Shown here piece after piece: positions 27,291 to 38,580 of a stretch of DNA of 64,000 nt. The DNA is from Chamaelirium japonicum (lineage: Eukaryota > Streptophyta > Magnoliopsida > Liliales > Melanthiaceae). The stretch's first letter is position 1; each line of letters starts with the position of its first letter. Both the position numbers and the translations under genes were made by a program. Location: the NCBI GenBank assembly GCA_947650365.1, contig OX393557.1:6077284-6141283 (forward strand), in the 5' to 3' direction. The notes below the pieces were generated by a model. The model saw only the letters and a program-made list of their open reading frames with translations. It was not told the origin of the DNA and did not search any database.

Positions 27291-27560
27291 GTGTTATGAA
27301 TAAATGGTAGATAACCACCTAATGAAAACACTAACGTAAGGACCAAGTCTTCTAAGCCTGCAAATAGAAATGTACCACTATTGTTATAATAATGAGAATC
27401 CTATTGTGATATTTCTCTAACCCTAGGCAAGTTGCCCTTTCTCTCTCTCATTTTCTGTTGAAGCATCAAAGCTAGTGGAAACCAACGTCAAGCACATGGT
27501 CGTCAGCTCCCAGTGGGAAGAAGAAGAAGTTCGTGAAGCCTTCAAGCACATTGATTTTAC
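27291..27560 (+). repeat. Probable 3' LTR of the second copia relic
   Basis: AAGGGAGAG (polypurine tract) precedes TGTTATGAATAAATGG, the usual position and look of a copia 3' LTR start. The right end and the 5' LTR were not located, so the extent is approximate. Confidence 0.5.
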
Positions 27561-27871
27561 AGCAATACTAATATAAATATGGTGCAATAAAAAAACTCGA
27601 ATTTGGATTGGATGTCAAGCTTGAGTTGGGGGGGCACCTATTAAACATCTCCAACAGGCTCACATACAGCTCGTTGGATTTGACTAGCGGCATACTGCAA
27701 GTCAAACATGTTGAGCGCTATGCAAGCTCATAAATGGATCTCATCCGCCAGTTTTTGGATAGAGTTATCGTTGGATTTGATTTTTTTTAAAATATTTTGA
27801 ATACAACATATGACCGTTAAAATATAGCCCCTGTTTCCTTAAATTCCTTTTAGTAAAACTTATTTAAAATA

Positions 27872-28258
27872 GAGGGCTGGGTTCCTATGACATGTCATAG
27901 GGAGTACCCTATGACATATGATGAATTAGTAATGCTAGAATGTTTAGAATATGCTGAATTTTTTTGAGGGTGATCATCTTACCTTAGATAGAATGTCCAC
28001 AAAAAATCAAAGCATTCTAAAACTTGTTGGGGCATCAAATGCTAGAAGCTTTATCGGTCATCCATTTTAACCGTTAAATTGAAAATCATATTTCATGCCT
28101 CAAGAAGTTTTAGAATGAGCCGATTTTTTGCGGGGGTCCTATCTAAGATAGGGTGATCATCCTCATAAAAATTCAGAACATTCTAAATATTCTAGGGTTA
28201 CTAGCTCACCATATGTCATAGGGTACTCCCTATAACATGTCATAGGAACTCATTTCCC
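27872..28258 (+). mobile_element. Foldback MITE, 387 bp (family member C), not in an AT array
   Basis: Inverted copy of the element at 25,353-25,740, with the same asymmetric tips GAGGGCTGGG and CATTTCCC. The flanks are ATA on both sides (AAAATA before, ATATATTA after), so the target was only a short A/T stretch. Confidence 0.92.
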
Positions 28259-28299
28259 ATATATTAAAAAATAGGAAGACTGAATGATAACTCATTTTA

Positions 28300-28990
28300 A
28301 GGAGATGCTTTTAAGCCTAAGGACTTTGAAATGTTGTGGACGAAATTGCCCTCCACAACATTTCAAAATTTTTTTTGGTTTGCCATCGAACCAGTGACCA
28401 CCGCCTGCCCCCCTCTCCCGCCGCCGCCACATGACCTAACCGAACCCCCCCAGGCCCCCCACCTAATCTACATGCCATGGGATGAATCCTAGACCTAGGG
28501 AGTTCAACCGAACCACCTGACCGTCGTCGCCTCCTCTGCTGCTCACCGTTGCTGTCTCCATCGCTTCTGGAGCTGCTCTCCGCCGCCGCCACCGGACCTA
28601 ATCGAACCCCCCCAGCCCCCCCACCTAATCTACATGCCATGGGATGAACCATAGACCTAGGGAGTTCAACCGAACCACCTGGCCGCCGCCTCCTCCTCTT
28701 CTGCTCACCGCTGCTGTCTCCGTCGCTTCCGGAGCTGCTCTCCGCCGCCACCGGATCTACTAGCCGCTGCCCCCGCCTTCTCTGCTACAACCGCCGGAGT
28801 TGCTCCGAGGGTCGTCAGGGTCGAGCGCGAGGTCACCGGAGCTGCTCGGGAGAGTGGGGAGAAGACAGGGGCAGTTTCAGGTTAATCATGAAAAGCAGGG
28901 ACTTTAGGCTAAATGAAACATTTTGATGTTCTATTCATGCGATGGATCTGTTGTCTGGGACCTCTCACACATTAACCCTACAAAAAGTTC
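28300..28990 (-). repeat. Repeat related to 15.3-15.7 kb, with an internal 180-bp tandem duplication
   Basis: Relative of the 15,290-15,720 block in the opposite orientation. Inside, CATGCCATGGGATGAA-(T/C)C-(C/A)TAGACCTAGGGAGTTC occurs twice, at about 28,470 and 28,640, within units of about 170-180 bp. The tandem copies produce a 144-codon repetitive Gly/Arg/Ser frame on the minus strand that looks non-functional. Confidence 0.65.
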
Positions 28991-29684
28991 AAAAAAAGAG
29001 AGTGAGAGAAAAACTATGCAATTTTTTTATAAATATACCTCATACATTTAAATTTTTTAACAAAGATAAAATATATTATTTAAAATACATTGTCCTTTAA
29101 ATAAAGGATGGATGGTAGTTATAACTTTTTATCATTTAGAAGGCTGTTGAAGCACATATGAAGGAGAACTTTTACCTATCCTATGTTGCACTAGGAGCTC
29201 CTCAAAATTGTCTTTTTAGAAGCTCATACTTAGGAGGCTGTTAGGGATGCACCAATATCTCATAACTGGTTCAGGAGCTCATACTTGGGAGAGTGCTAGA
29301 GATGCATCAATTTTTCCTCCTCAAAATTGTTTTGTCCAATGCCCATAGGACTCAACAGGATTTTTTTCCCCATAGATTTCAGCACCAAATATGAGACTGT
29401 CCTACTAGGGTTTGACTTCTCTCCACTGATAGTCGTCTCTTGGCTGACGATTTAGGGAGCGACATGTGGTGATCTGAAAATCAATGCTCAAGATCTAGGT
29501 CATGGGATGAACCCAAGAGAGGATGCTACCATCCTCGGTTGCTGCCTACCACCTACTGTCGTTGGTTTGCTATCGTCCTTGTCGGCTGCCGCCTTCGGCA
29601 ACCACCCAAAGACGGACCTACATTGGGCCCGGGGGGCTCAAGCCCCCCCCCCCCCCCCCCCCCCCCTCACTTTGGGAAAAGCAA
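28991..29684. other. Non-coding stretch ending in a poly-C run
   Basis: No gene or known repeat recognised. A run of about 24 C at 29,643-29,666 precedes the MITE-like repeat copy 3. Confidence 0.4.
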
Positions 29685-29949
29685 AGGTAAGTTACACTTA
29701 CCCCCTTGAAATTTAGCTTAAAAACACGTAAGCCCCTATAGTTAATTTTGTTCCAAATCACTCCCTAAAGTCTGAAATGTTAGCACAATACCCCTTCTGT
29801 CAACTACTTGATTTCCTCGTTTGGTAATTTTTATCAGATCGAAACTGAATTGAATGGGGGGGACAAAATGTTGTTTTTTAACTATAGGGGGGTTTAAATG
29901 TTTTTGAGCTAAACTTCAGAAGGGGAGGGGAGCAAAGTGTAATTTATCC
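29685..29949. mobile_element. MITE-like TTACACTT..CCCC repeat, copy 3
   Basis: Starts AGTTACACTTACCCCCTTGA and ends GCAAAGTGTAATTTATCC, with the central TCAACTACTTGATTTCCTCG block shared, inverted, with copy 1. Confidence 0.75.
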
Positions 29950-31113
29950 AAAAAAAACAATTCTAGCCAGTTTGTCAACTTTTGGTTGCCAACTTCACAT
30001 GGTGGTGGCCCCCACCAGTCGCCACTACCCCACCAGCCACCCCCCCACCAGTCAATGTCCACCACCATGCTGCTAACCATCACCCCACCTCCACATGGGC
30101 CATCCGTCGCCGCCGCCCACCACCGCCTTTGCCACCTATATTGGCGACCCACGGCCAGCCTCGTCGGCCGTCGGCCACCACCCGTTGCTGGTCACCAATG
30201 CCCACTACTGTCCGGCCGACATCCACCGCCGTCTGCCACTACTTGCACATGTGGGATCCCCGTAAAGCTCATCACATGGCCCTTAGTGAATGAGAATCGA
30301 GTGGGAATCGAGGCTTATTTACAGGTATTTGGGGATACGTATCAAATACCCCCTACACCCGCAAAAAAAAAAAAAGGGTCTAATCTATTATTTACAACCC
30401 GTGCACCCTGATCGAGTCGGTCAATTACAGGTCCAAATTTTCGAAGGACTCCGAGGATCAAAATTCTCCTCCACTTGAAGTAAAATTCTAATAGGCCTTT
30501 TGTTGCGTGATCAAAGGAATGGTAGGGACGTTGTCACGCTATCTGCCGAAGCCTTCAACTGTGAGGCAACGACTATAGTTACTTTTTAATAATTATGCCC
30601 CCCCCCCTCCCCCCCCCCGAGAAAAAATCATGGGTCTGCCACTGCAACCACCCTTGCCGATAGCTGGCCATCACCGCCACCGGCAACCACCTCTGTTGAC
30701 TATCGGCCACCCACCACAGCCCGATCGGCCAGCCGGTGGGGTTGTAATGGGTGGTCGATGGTCAGGAGGGGCAATTGCCGGTGTCTGTGGTGGCCGGCGG
30801 TCGGCAAGGGTGGTGGCCGGCTGAGGCAGCGGCGATCGACAGTGGAGGTGGCCGGTGGCGGGCAGGAGGTGGGCAGCAACCATGGGTGGTAGCATCCCTT
30901 TGGATTCATCCCATGGTTTAGATAATGGCCGTTGGTTTTCGTATCGCAACACGTCCCTCACCAAATCGTCCGCCACCGATAGGGGAGACGATCATCAATG
31001 GAGAGGAGTTGAACCCGTCCAACTCGGCCCGGCCCGGCCCGGCCCGAGTTACTCCAATGGCGCCTTATCCAAGTCGAACTCATTTCTCCGAAGTCTGGTT
31101 GGGAGTGGCGACA
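29950..31113 (+). other. Upstream region of FKBP13, C-rich low-complexity DNA
   Basis: Between the MITE and the FKBP13 start codon there is C- and GGC-rich sequence (CCACC, CGGCC repeats; GGCCCGGCCCGGCCCGGCCC at about 31,026) giving long low-complexity open frames on both strands. I cannot place a TATA box or transcription start with confidence. AUGs lie upstream of the chosen start, at 30,925 and 31,058, in frame without an intervening stop, so a longer N-terminus is formally possible. Confidence 0.4.
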
Positions 31114-31501
31114 ATGGGGGCCGCGTCCTTCCCTTCCTCCACCACCGCTCCGCTGGGGTTTCATCCCAACACCCAACATCGCCGCTCCGACAGCTACCGC
31201 TGCAGCGTTGGCCCCACTCCACGTCCAACTCCCAATCCCGACCCCCAACCCCTCAAAACCACCACCGCCACCTCCACCAGCTCCCAATCCATCCGCCGCC
31301 GGGAGGCCTCCGTCGCCCTCGCTGGCTTCTGCTTCTCCCGCCTTCTCGGCCCCACCGCCTTCGTCCTCGTTCCCCCGGCGCACGCCGCGGGGGAGCCTCC
31401 GGGGTCCCCTCAGTGCTCGCTGACAGTCGCCCCCTCCGGCCTAGCCTTCTGTGACAGCGTCGTGGGTACCGGCGCCGAGGCCACCAAAGGCCTGCTCATC
31501 A

Positions 31502-31571
<70 letters not shown>

Positions 31572-34500
31572 AAAGCTGATGATTTTTTTTGTTCTTGGCC
31601 CTAAAATTCTTTAACGTATGGAAGGCACATTATATCGGGAGGCTGGAGAATGGAAAGGTGTTTGACAGCAGCTACAATCGCGGGAGGCCGCTCACGTTTC
31701 GTGTCGGTGTTGGCGAGGTAATGATGTAGGTTTGTATTCCTACTACACCGAGTTCCAGCTGCTATTTTGTGTAGTATCTTCATTTTGATCAATTGGGAGG
31801 CCACTTAGATGGAATGCAATAAAATAAGCTAAATAGATTCGGGGTTTGATGTTTTCTATTTGGATGACATTATCTGCCTACATGGTCCAAAATTTTCTGA
31901 ATTTTTTTTCGAACTATTGTGAAATATTTCTAGTTTTCTGACATTTGAAACGAAATGTAGGGGACATAAATATTCTGAAATTTATCAAAATTTTCTTAAA
32001 TTTTAAACTCGGCTAAACCTAAAACCCTGAACCATAATTCCTCCGATCAGACCGTTCCGGTGAGGTTTTTTTCGAAAAATTATTGTGGGGTGTTAGATCC
32101 GATATCCAACACCAATTTGTGGAGATCAATTCAACGAAAAACGTATCCAAATGTTCGTTCGATCAGATCAAAGAGTTTCTCCAAAAGTTTTGAAAATGGT
32201 AAATCTTAGATACTTACAATTAGTTCGATTATAGTTATTTAAGTGATAATATGATTGTGTACGAACATCAAATTTATCAAGATTCAATATTTGATATTCT
32301 TACACCGGATTTGGGGATAAATCATTGATCAGATCTACCTTTTGTTAGTATATATATGGGTGGATAATTCATGTAAGGAAACCGGTGGTCCATTGTTGTA
32401 CTATTTAAAATCCAATTCCCCTCTTTTACTAACATTTCTTTAAAAGACGTCATTATTCCCTTTTACATTCCACCACCTTATTCTTAGACCTAAAAAATAA
32501 TTATTTTATTTCTTGTGTTCATTTTCTTTCTCACCTTCTAAACTTTGACATCCAGATTGTCCGATTATTAGCATAACCATTGGAGGTTCAGCATGTACGT
32601 CTTTTCTTTTTGCTCAACATGATGTTCATCCCCTACCTTCCCCGTCTTAAATAACATGTATGCAACTAGTAGGTTCCCAATGGAGCACCATAGATGTACC
32701 GATACCCATAAAAAATATAAGACTGCAAGTCGGAGCACTAAAACAAACAACCTGCAACAAGAGTGGACATCACCATTTCACACATGACGTTGAACATGAA
32801 TGGATGCAATATGAGACTATTTGTGTTCCATTTTTTTAATTTGAAATTCAGCAAAAAAATAACAAAATTGCACCAATCAGATGTGTGAACGCACAATTGC
32901 ATATTCCACCACATATGCGGTTGACAAGGTCCGATCGCACATTGCACGACGACATTGTGATGCGGAACCAACTCTCTAAATGCAGGAGATCATTATAGAT
33001 TGCTATTAATAACTCCAAATTATAATTTAACATAGATTTTCTGGGTTCTTGGAATTGAGATTCAGTATGATGTAACATTAGAACATGAAATTACAATCCT
33101 ATGGATCAAGCAAATTTAAAATAATAAAACATCGATCAATTGGAAAGATAGGACTTCCTGCAAGATTTATGTCTATCAAGTTTTGTCCTAAAGAGATTTA
33201 TGTGTGTGATTATTATTTTTTAATTAAGATTTAATCTACGAGATGATATTAGTGAAAACAAGATCAATTACAAACATCTAATTAATGAAAAGCACGACCT
33301 CACATTAGATGCAGACGGGGCTCGAGTATGCATAGCCATATTTCTCTGCTGCTAGCTGCATGAGGTGTACTCGTGCCGGATGGACCAATAGGTCCACTGG
33401 CACCTCAACATGGTTGGTTGAGGTGTTTGTGATTGAGTGAGTGAGAGATAGCGAGAGATGGCTACCTGCTTCGGTTGTGGGATGAGAAGGACGTGAAAGG
33501 GAGCGATGCCATTAATCATCGGCACAGACGAAGAAGCCAATCATGTTGAGGTGCCGGTGGACCTATTGGTCTGTTCGGCACTGTTTCTGCAGACCTGGGC
33601 CTTGTCCACATCCCGTCTGAGGTTGAGCTCTTCCGTAGAATACTTGAGTTTCTGCTTGCCTCACATAAATGACTCCTCTGCCAAGGTGCTCCTCCTGGCA
33701 ACGCTTTTGTAGGTAGTAGTGCTAAATAAAAGGTTTGTAGTTTGTAAGCAAGTTATTTTATGGGCACACTTTGGATTATTACCTAATTGGCTTCCGTTCC
33801 AATGTTATCTTGAAGTTTAAGTTGAAAGGAATGTTTTATTTGAAAACTAGTAAAATTGTTCCATGCAATGTTGGGTTACTTCTGATTGTCTTGTTAAAAC
33901 TCTTGAGAAGTTTTCAGGTAACATGGGATTGTAATTGTTATCGTTTTCATTAATTAGGTGTTTGTAATTGATCTTGTTTTCACTAATATCAATCCGTAGA
34001 TTAAATCTTGATTAAAAAAATAATCACAGATAAAAATCTCTGTAGGACAAAACTTGATAGTCATATTTATGGGTGTAAAAATTTGTTAGTATTTTGTAAG
34101 TTGTGTTTTGCCAACGTTACCGAGCTGAAATAATATCTTTCCTCATTAAGATGTGTTCTTCCAATACTACAAATTTGTATTCAGCAAGACTTAATCAACA
34201 TCTAAGAAACCCAAAGATAATTATACAAAAGATGAAGGGTACTTGCAATTTATGAAAGGAGATCAACCACAAGGCAACATATCAAGGCTATATAATGGAT
34301 GGGGCTTAAAAGGCAAAGTAAAGGCTTTCATGATAGAAAGTTCCATCAAATATAAAGTTGGCTCCGCAAGCAAATAAATGAGTTCTTGAGGGGGAAAATA
34401 AAATAAGGGAGGAGAATTTTCTAGAAAAAAACAAGAAGATAGACAAAAGAATAGAAATGAAGGATCTCATCATCGTGTGAAGTATGCACTAAAAAGCTCT

Positions 34501-37500
34501 CATAAGCCACATATCATTTGTTTTACAGATGGTCTCAAAGAATCCCACAAACTAGTCCGACCTTGCTATGCACTCCAAACAAGAGATGAATTAGTGGAAA
34601 GAAAAGAAGGATGTGTTAGAAGAGATCAAGATTGAAGAAACTTGGAACAGAACATTTCCAAATTCCAAGAGACAATCTCTCACAATTTTCTCCATAATTT
34701 CCTTGCCAAAATTGGTAGTTACAGCTCCACGGTGACTCTTCTACTTCGTGGTATACTGGTATTAATGCATGGGCCTTCAACTTTATAAATTTGACGCACT
34801 ACTCTTCATATGCCATGGCTCTTTGACTGCATAGATCTCGACATGACTTCAACAATACCTCTATACTTGATGCATTACAAGAACCCATTAATGATCTCAT
34901 GAAACTGAAAATACAAACTTATGCATGCATACAATAAATGCCATAAATGCTCTAGTAAATGCATTAATCAATTTAATATTATATTTTTAATGCCCCTCTT
35001 CTTTAATCAAATTTCATCTAGTTGCTTCCTGAACACATCCTGATTCCCAATTTTGACGATCAGATGACCCATATTGCATCAATAGAAATTGCTAAACTAC
35101 ATAAGAACCGCAACTAAGAGTCTATCTATTAGGTAGCACTGCCTATAAATTTGTTTTGGAATAAAATATGGCATAAATCCTGCAAAATCAGCATAATCTT
35201 TTAGATTGTATTTGGAAGTTATGAAAAAGCTCCCATATAAAAGACATGCACAAATTTCTCAGAATTCATATAATCTGAGACTCTTTGGAAACTATGGCGG
35301 TGTTTAGCTTAGAGGTGCGGTCTCGTGTCTGTGGTGCCCTTTTGCTTCCAGCGGCTGTTGTACTGCTTTCAAAAGCAAGGGATTTTTTTTTTACGGCGAT
35401 AAAAACGAGGTAATGGGTGTAAAAACATGTGTCCTGCCGAAATACGGGCAGATCCCCTAAGCTAAGCACCCTCTCAAAACAATGGCGCGCTTTTACTCTA
35501 TATTATAAGCGGTTGCTAAGCCAAACACAACCTAAGAGCAAGTGGTATTCAGTCTTCTCTAGAATATGACCATGGATAATACATTCAGTCTTTAACAAGT
35601 CCATGTGACATAGGCATGGAGTAATCTTATCTTTTTTTCTTTCTCCTTTGTGTGCTTTCTCGACTGATGCATTGGTCGTACAACAAATGGTTGTAGGTTA
35701 TTAAAGGCTGGGATCAAGGTATATTAGGTGGTGATGGGATTCCACCTATGCTTGCTGGTATGGAGTATAAAAGAAGAATAATTTTCTTTGGTTTTTATTG
35801 TTCGTAATGCTTGATTCTTTTTGTTGCTCGATACTTTTTCAGGTGGTAAGCGCACATTAAAACTCCCTCCAGAACTCGGATATGGTATGAGAGGCGCAGG
35901 CTGTAAAGGAGGTGAGATTTCTTGTGTTTCACATTTGTAGTAGTCATGCTCCTGTCATTATGTGGTTTATCGTTTCTCCAGTGTTTCTTACATTATCTTC
36001 ATTAGCATTTTTTTTTATTAGTAGCAGGTGAGATTAGCATTTTTTTATTATATTTATTAGCATTTTTTTAGGGTGACTTAGTCAAAAACCCCTTTTGGGC
36101 ATCTTTTGAGCTCTAGACCTCCCGAAAAGACACGTTTTACATCAAACCCCCAACTGTCAGTTTTGACTTTTCAACCCTTTGCAAATGACAAAATTACCCT
36201 TCCTTCACTGCAATACAATACCAATTGGGTTGGGAGTATCAGTTCGGCTGCTATAGTGTGGGTTGGAGTATCAATTCGGTTACTACAGTGATTTCATTGT
36301 AGCAACAGTAAAATCAATTTCAACCGAATTGTTACAGCTATGACGAAATCACTGTAGCCGCTAATATGAAATCACTATACGATTTAGAGTATCGATTTGG
36401 GCAGCAGAGTAACAATTTGGTTACTGCAACAATTTCACGGTAGCTATAGTAAATTCATTTCCACCCGAATCCTTACTCTACTACAGTGAAATCACTGTAC
36501 ATGCACTATTACCGAATTGTTACTCTTACTTACCGAATTAGTACTCGAAGGAGTTTAACAAAAGAAAAGATATTTGAGGGGTAAAATTAGAATTAAAAAA
36601 AAAGTTATGGATGGACTTAACGCTAAACGAAACTAAGGCAAGGGTTTATTGTAATATAGTGTTAGTTAGAAGGGCCTTAGACTAATAGCCCATTTTTTTT
36701 AATCAGCGGGTGGTGGGATTTACTTAACTATGTCGAAGTTAACACCAAAAAAAATGAATCAGGATTCATTTCATTGTGTGGTCTCTTAATATAGTTTTCC
36801 TTGACTTCAAACCTTCACCTTGGCCATTTTCATATGGGTTAGGGATCAAACATGGTGTTGTCAAACATGCATTGAATTCAGAGTTTATTTTCATCTGACA
36901 TAAGTTATATACGATCGGTTGAAATCAAAACCGGTTCGGCCAAGCTCTCGCCCATGCTGCAACCCTTCTTCACCTTTGATACTGTCATTGTTGCCAAGGT
37001 TCAAAATTTTTATTTCGGTCAATATTTCGACCCATCTGGATATGGAAATATTTCGTGGAAATATTTCGACAGTGGAAATATTGTGATTTTATAGAAATTG
37101 TGGAAATATTGATTTTTTAATAGAATTTTTCAGTGAATCTCTGCATAGTCATAAACCAAATATATATACACAATTTGGAACACTCAGATAATAATTATAC
37201 CTAATCTACGGGTGTAGAGCATCACAAAGCATGTATTCTGCATTTGAGTTTGAGTCTTGTGCAGTCTTGTTTGGTCCTATTTTGATCTATGTTTTTAAAA
37301 TGGTTCTTAATCTTTTTTGTGGATAAAAATATTTCCAAAATAAAGATTAGTTGATTGTTAAAAGAATGCTTCAAACGATTTTGAAAACGGACTTAAAATA
37401 AGAAAGTTGTGCAAGTTTGAAATCGTACAAACATTATGTTGAAATGTAAAACACTGTTTTTTTACTAAGTTTGAAAAAAATGAGTTTTTATAAAGAAAAG

Positions 37501-38249
37501 GTTTTATACATTCAAAATTTTCTTTGACGGACCATGGTTTTCTAGATGTACTTGTAGTTCTACATCTTGTGGAATTTTTTTAGCTAAAAATGAGTTGATC
37601 TAACCACTTTTCTCAACATACAAATTTTATGAAAAACCGTTTTCTCCTACTAAAACTGAAAGCATACTTTTTGATTCACTTGGTTTTTGATTTTTTTGAC
37701 ATTTTTATTGAAATCAAATGGGAGTGTATTTACTTATTTACTTATAATAACTTAAAGTAAACGGAGAAAATAAAAATTAAGTAAGACGCTATTTACTTAA
37801 ATGTTATTATATGTAAATAAGTTATTGAGAACGAAACCCCCAGTCCCCTTTTATAACCAGTCAACCCCAACATTTCGGTGCCAAAATCCCGAAATTTCTC
37901 GAAATTTTTCAAAATATCTCGAAATTGTCACGAAATATCGCGATATTTCGTGCCGACAAATATATCGTGTGAAATATCGCTATATTATCGTGATTCCTAT
38001 TTTGTTCGATATTACAATAGGAATTTCGTGCCGAGGTTTGAGAAAACCGCGATATTTCGCGAAATATCTCGAGATTTTGTACCTTGATTGTAGCCATTTT
38101 CTACGAACTTTGTGTTAGAACTAGTATGTGCAGCTTCACAAAATTTTGAGTGTGTGTGCTCACAGGCTGTATTGTGCACTTCAGGATCTTGTATTATCCC
38201 CCCGGATTCCACTCTCCTGTTCGACGTCGAATTCATTGGGAAGGCCTGA
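31114..38249 (+). CDS. FKBP13: FKBP13, thylakoid-lumen FKBP-type peptidyl-prolyl isomerase (5 exons, 225 aa)
   Basis: Exons 31114-31503, 31625-31717, 35697-35757, 35843-35911 and 38185-38249 join to 678 bp with consistent phases and GT-AG borders. ATG 31114 (MGAASFPSST) begins a Ser/Thr-rich chloroplast transit peptide. RRR at 61-63, a hydrophobic stretch and AHA at 89-91 form a lumen-targeting signal of twin-arginine type. The mature part has YNRGRPLTFRVGVGEVIKGW and GGDGIPPML, typical of FKBPs. Cys101/Cys113 and Cys202/Cys207 have the spacing of the two disulfides of Arabidopsis FKBP13, which make its prolyl isomerase redox-sensitive. The family member is known to bind the Rieske subunit. 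Length is slightly above the Arabidopsis precursor (208 aa). Introns 2 (3,979 bp) and 4 (2,273 bp) carry repeats; no coding damage is visible. Confidence 0.96.
31504..31569 (+). repeat. (CT)n microsatellite at the first splice donor of FKBP13
   Basis: Intron 1 is only 121 bp and starts GTCTCTCTCT, so the splice donor GT is the first step of the CT array. The array makes up more than half the intron. Confidence 0.92.
31718..33164. other. FKBP13 intron 2, 5' part: nothing recognised
   Basis: AT-rich intronic sequence. Short open frames on the minus strand at 32.5-33.1 kb match no family known to me. Confidence 0.4.
33165..34075. mobile_element. Element with about 130-bp terminal inverted repeats in FKBP13 intron 2
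   Basis: 33,165-33,300 (ATCAAGTTTTGTCCTA ... AACAAGATCAATTACAAACA) and 33,945-34,075 (TGTTTGTAATTGATCTTGTT ... TAGGACAAAACTTGAT) are inverted copies. Inside, a second hairpin pairs GGACCAATAGGTCCACTGGC with its complement at about 33,550. The centre (33,555-33,710) has a gene-like peptide (VEVPVDLLV.., ELFRRILEFLLASHK in another frame) which I cannot assign. It looks like a non-autonomous DNA element that may carry a captured gene piece. Confidence 0.7.
34076..35295. other. FKBP13 intron 2, 3' part: nothing recognised
   Basis: AT-rich, no domains, no inverted terminal structure seen. Confidence 0.35.
35296..35532. mobile_element. MITE with GGTGTTTAGCTTAG-type ends in FKBP13 intron 2
   Basis: Left end GGCGGTGTTTAGCTTAGAGG; the complement of the right end is GGTTGTGTTTGGCTTAGCAA. 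This TIR wording is common in plant MITEs. Target duplication not resolved. It ends about 160 bp before exon 3. Confidence 0.6.
36070..36700. repeat. Repetitive block rich in inverted CTACAGTGA/TCACTGTAG motifs
   Basis: FKBP13 intron 4. Short motifs such as GTTACTACAGTGATTTC, GAAATCACTGTAGCC, GTTACTGCAAC and CCGAATTGTTAC recur in both orientations, so the block can fold extensively. It resembles the TACAGTAACC-rich interior of the 24,265 foldback. Ends are not clear. Confidence 0.5.
36995..38086. mobile_element. Non-autonomous hAT-like element, 1,092 bp, in FKBP13 intron 4
   Basis: Left end CAAGGTTCAAAATTTT; the complement of the right end is CAAGGTACAAAATCTC. Flanks ATTGTTGC (36987-36994) and ATTGTAGC (38087-38094) match at 7 of 8 bases. 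Both ends carry iterated palindromic motifs of CGAAATATTTCG / CGCGATATTTCG type (37,010-37,090; 37,885-38,075). No transposase. Its right end is 98 bp before the acceptor of the last FKBP13 exon. Confidence 0.82.
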
Positions 38250-38580
38250 GCTGCTGCCCCCATGCCGACCCTGTGGATTCGGAGCCTCTCGGATCAACCG
38301 ATAGAGCTACTATTCTCCATCAGCACCCAGAAAAATTGTTCTCAATGTGTTCATTGTTATTTGTCCACCAGGCTGTTACTATCACCAAAATATAAATGCG
38401 AAAGAGTATCCCATACACTTCTTCTCAGCTTTGGCATTGGATGGGTTTTGCTACGAATCTTTGGAAGAACAAATGACAAGAAGGGAAAGGCTGCTTCAGG
38501 TTATCAGAATCTGGACAGGGGGAGAAGTCTATCATTTCAAACAGGGGACCTGTGTTCATTCATTTATCACTGAGGATAGA
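38250..38580 (+). other. Probable FKBP13 3' untranslated region
   Basis: Follows the FKBP13 stop without an intervening repeat. It contains open frames of about 80 codons with ordinary amino-acid composition, but no family was recognised and no polyadenylation signal was pinned down. Confidence 0.45.

Noticed and set aside
28317-28751. 144-codon Gly/Arg/Ser-rich minus-strand frame
   Set aside because: Generated by the 180-bp tandem duplication in a repeat; no homology recognised and the related copy at 15.4 kb does not preserve it.
30855-31454. Long overlapping frames on both strands upstream of and across FKBP13 exon 1
   Set aside because: GC-rich composition leaves several frames open; only one continues through the spliced FKBP exons.
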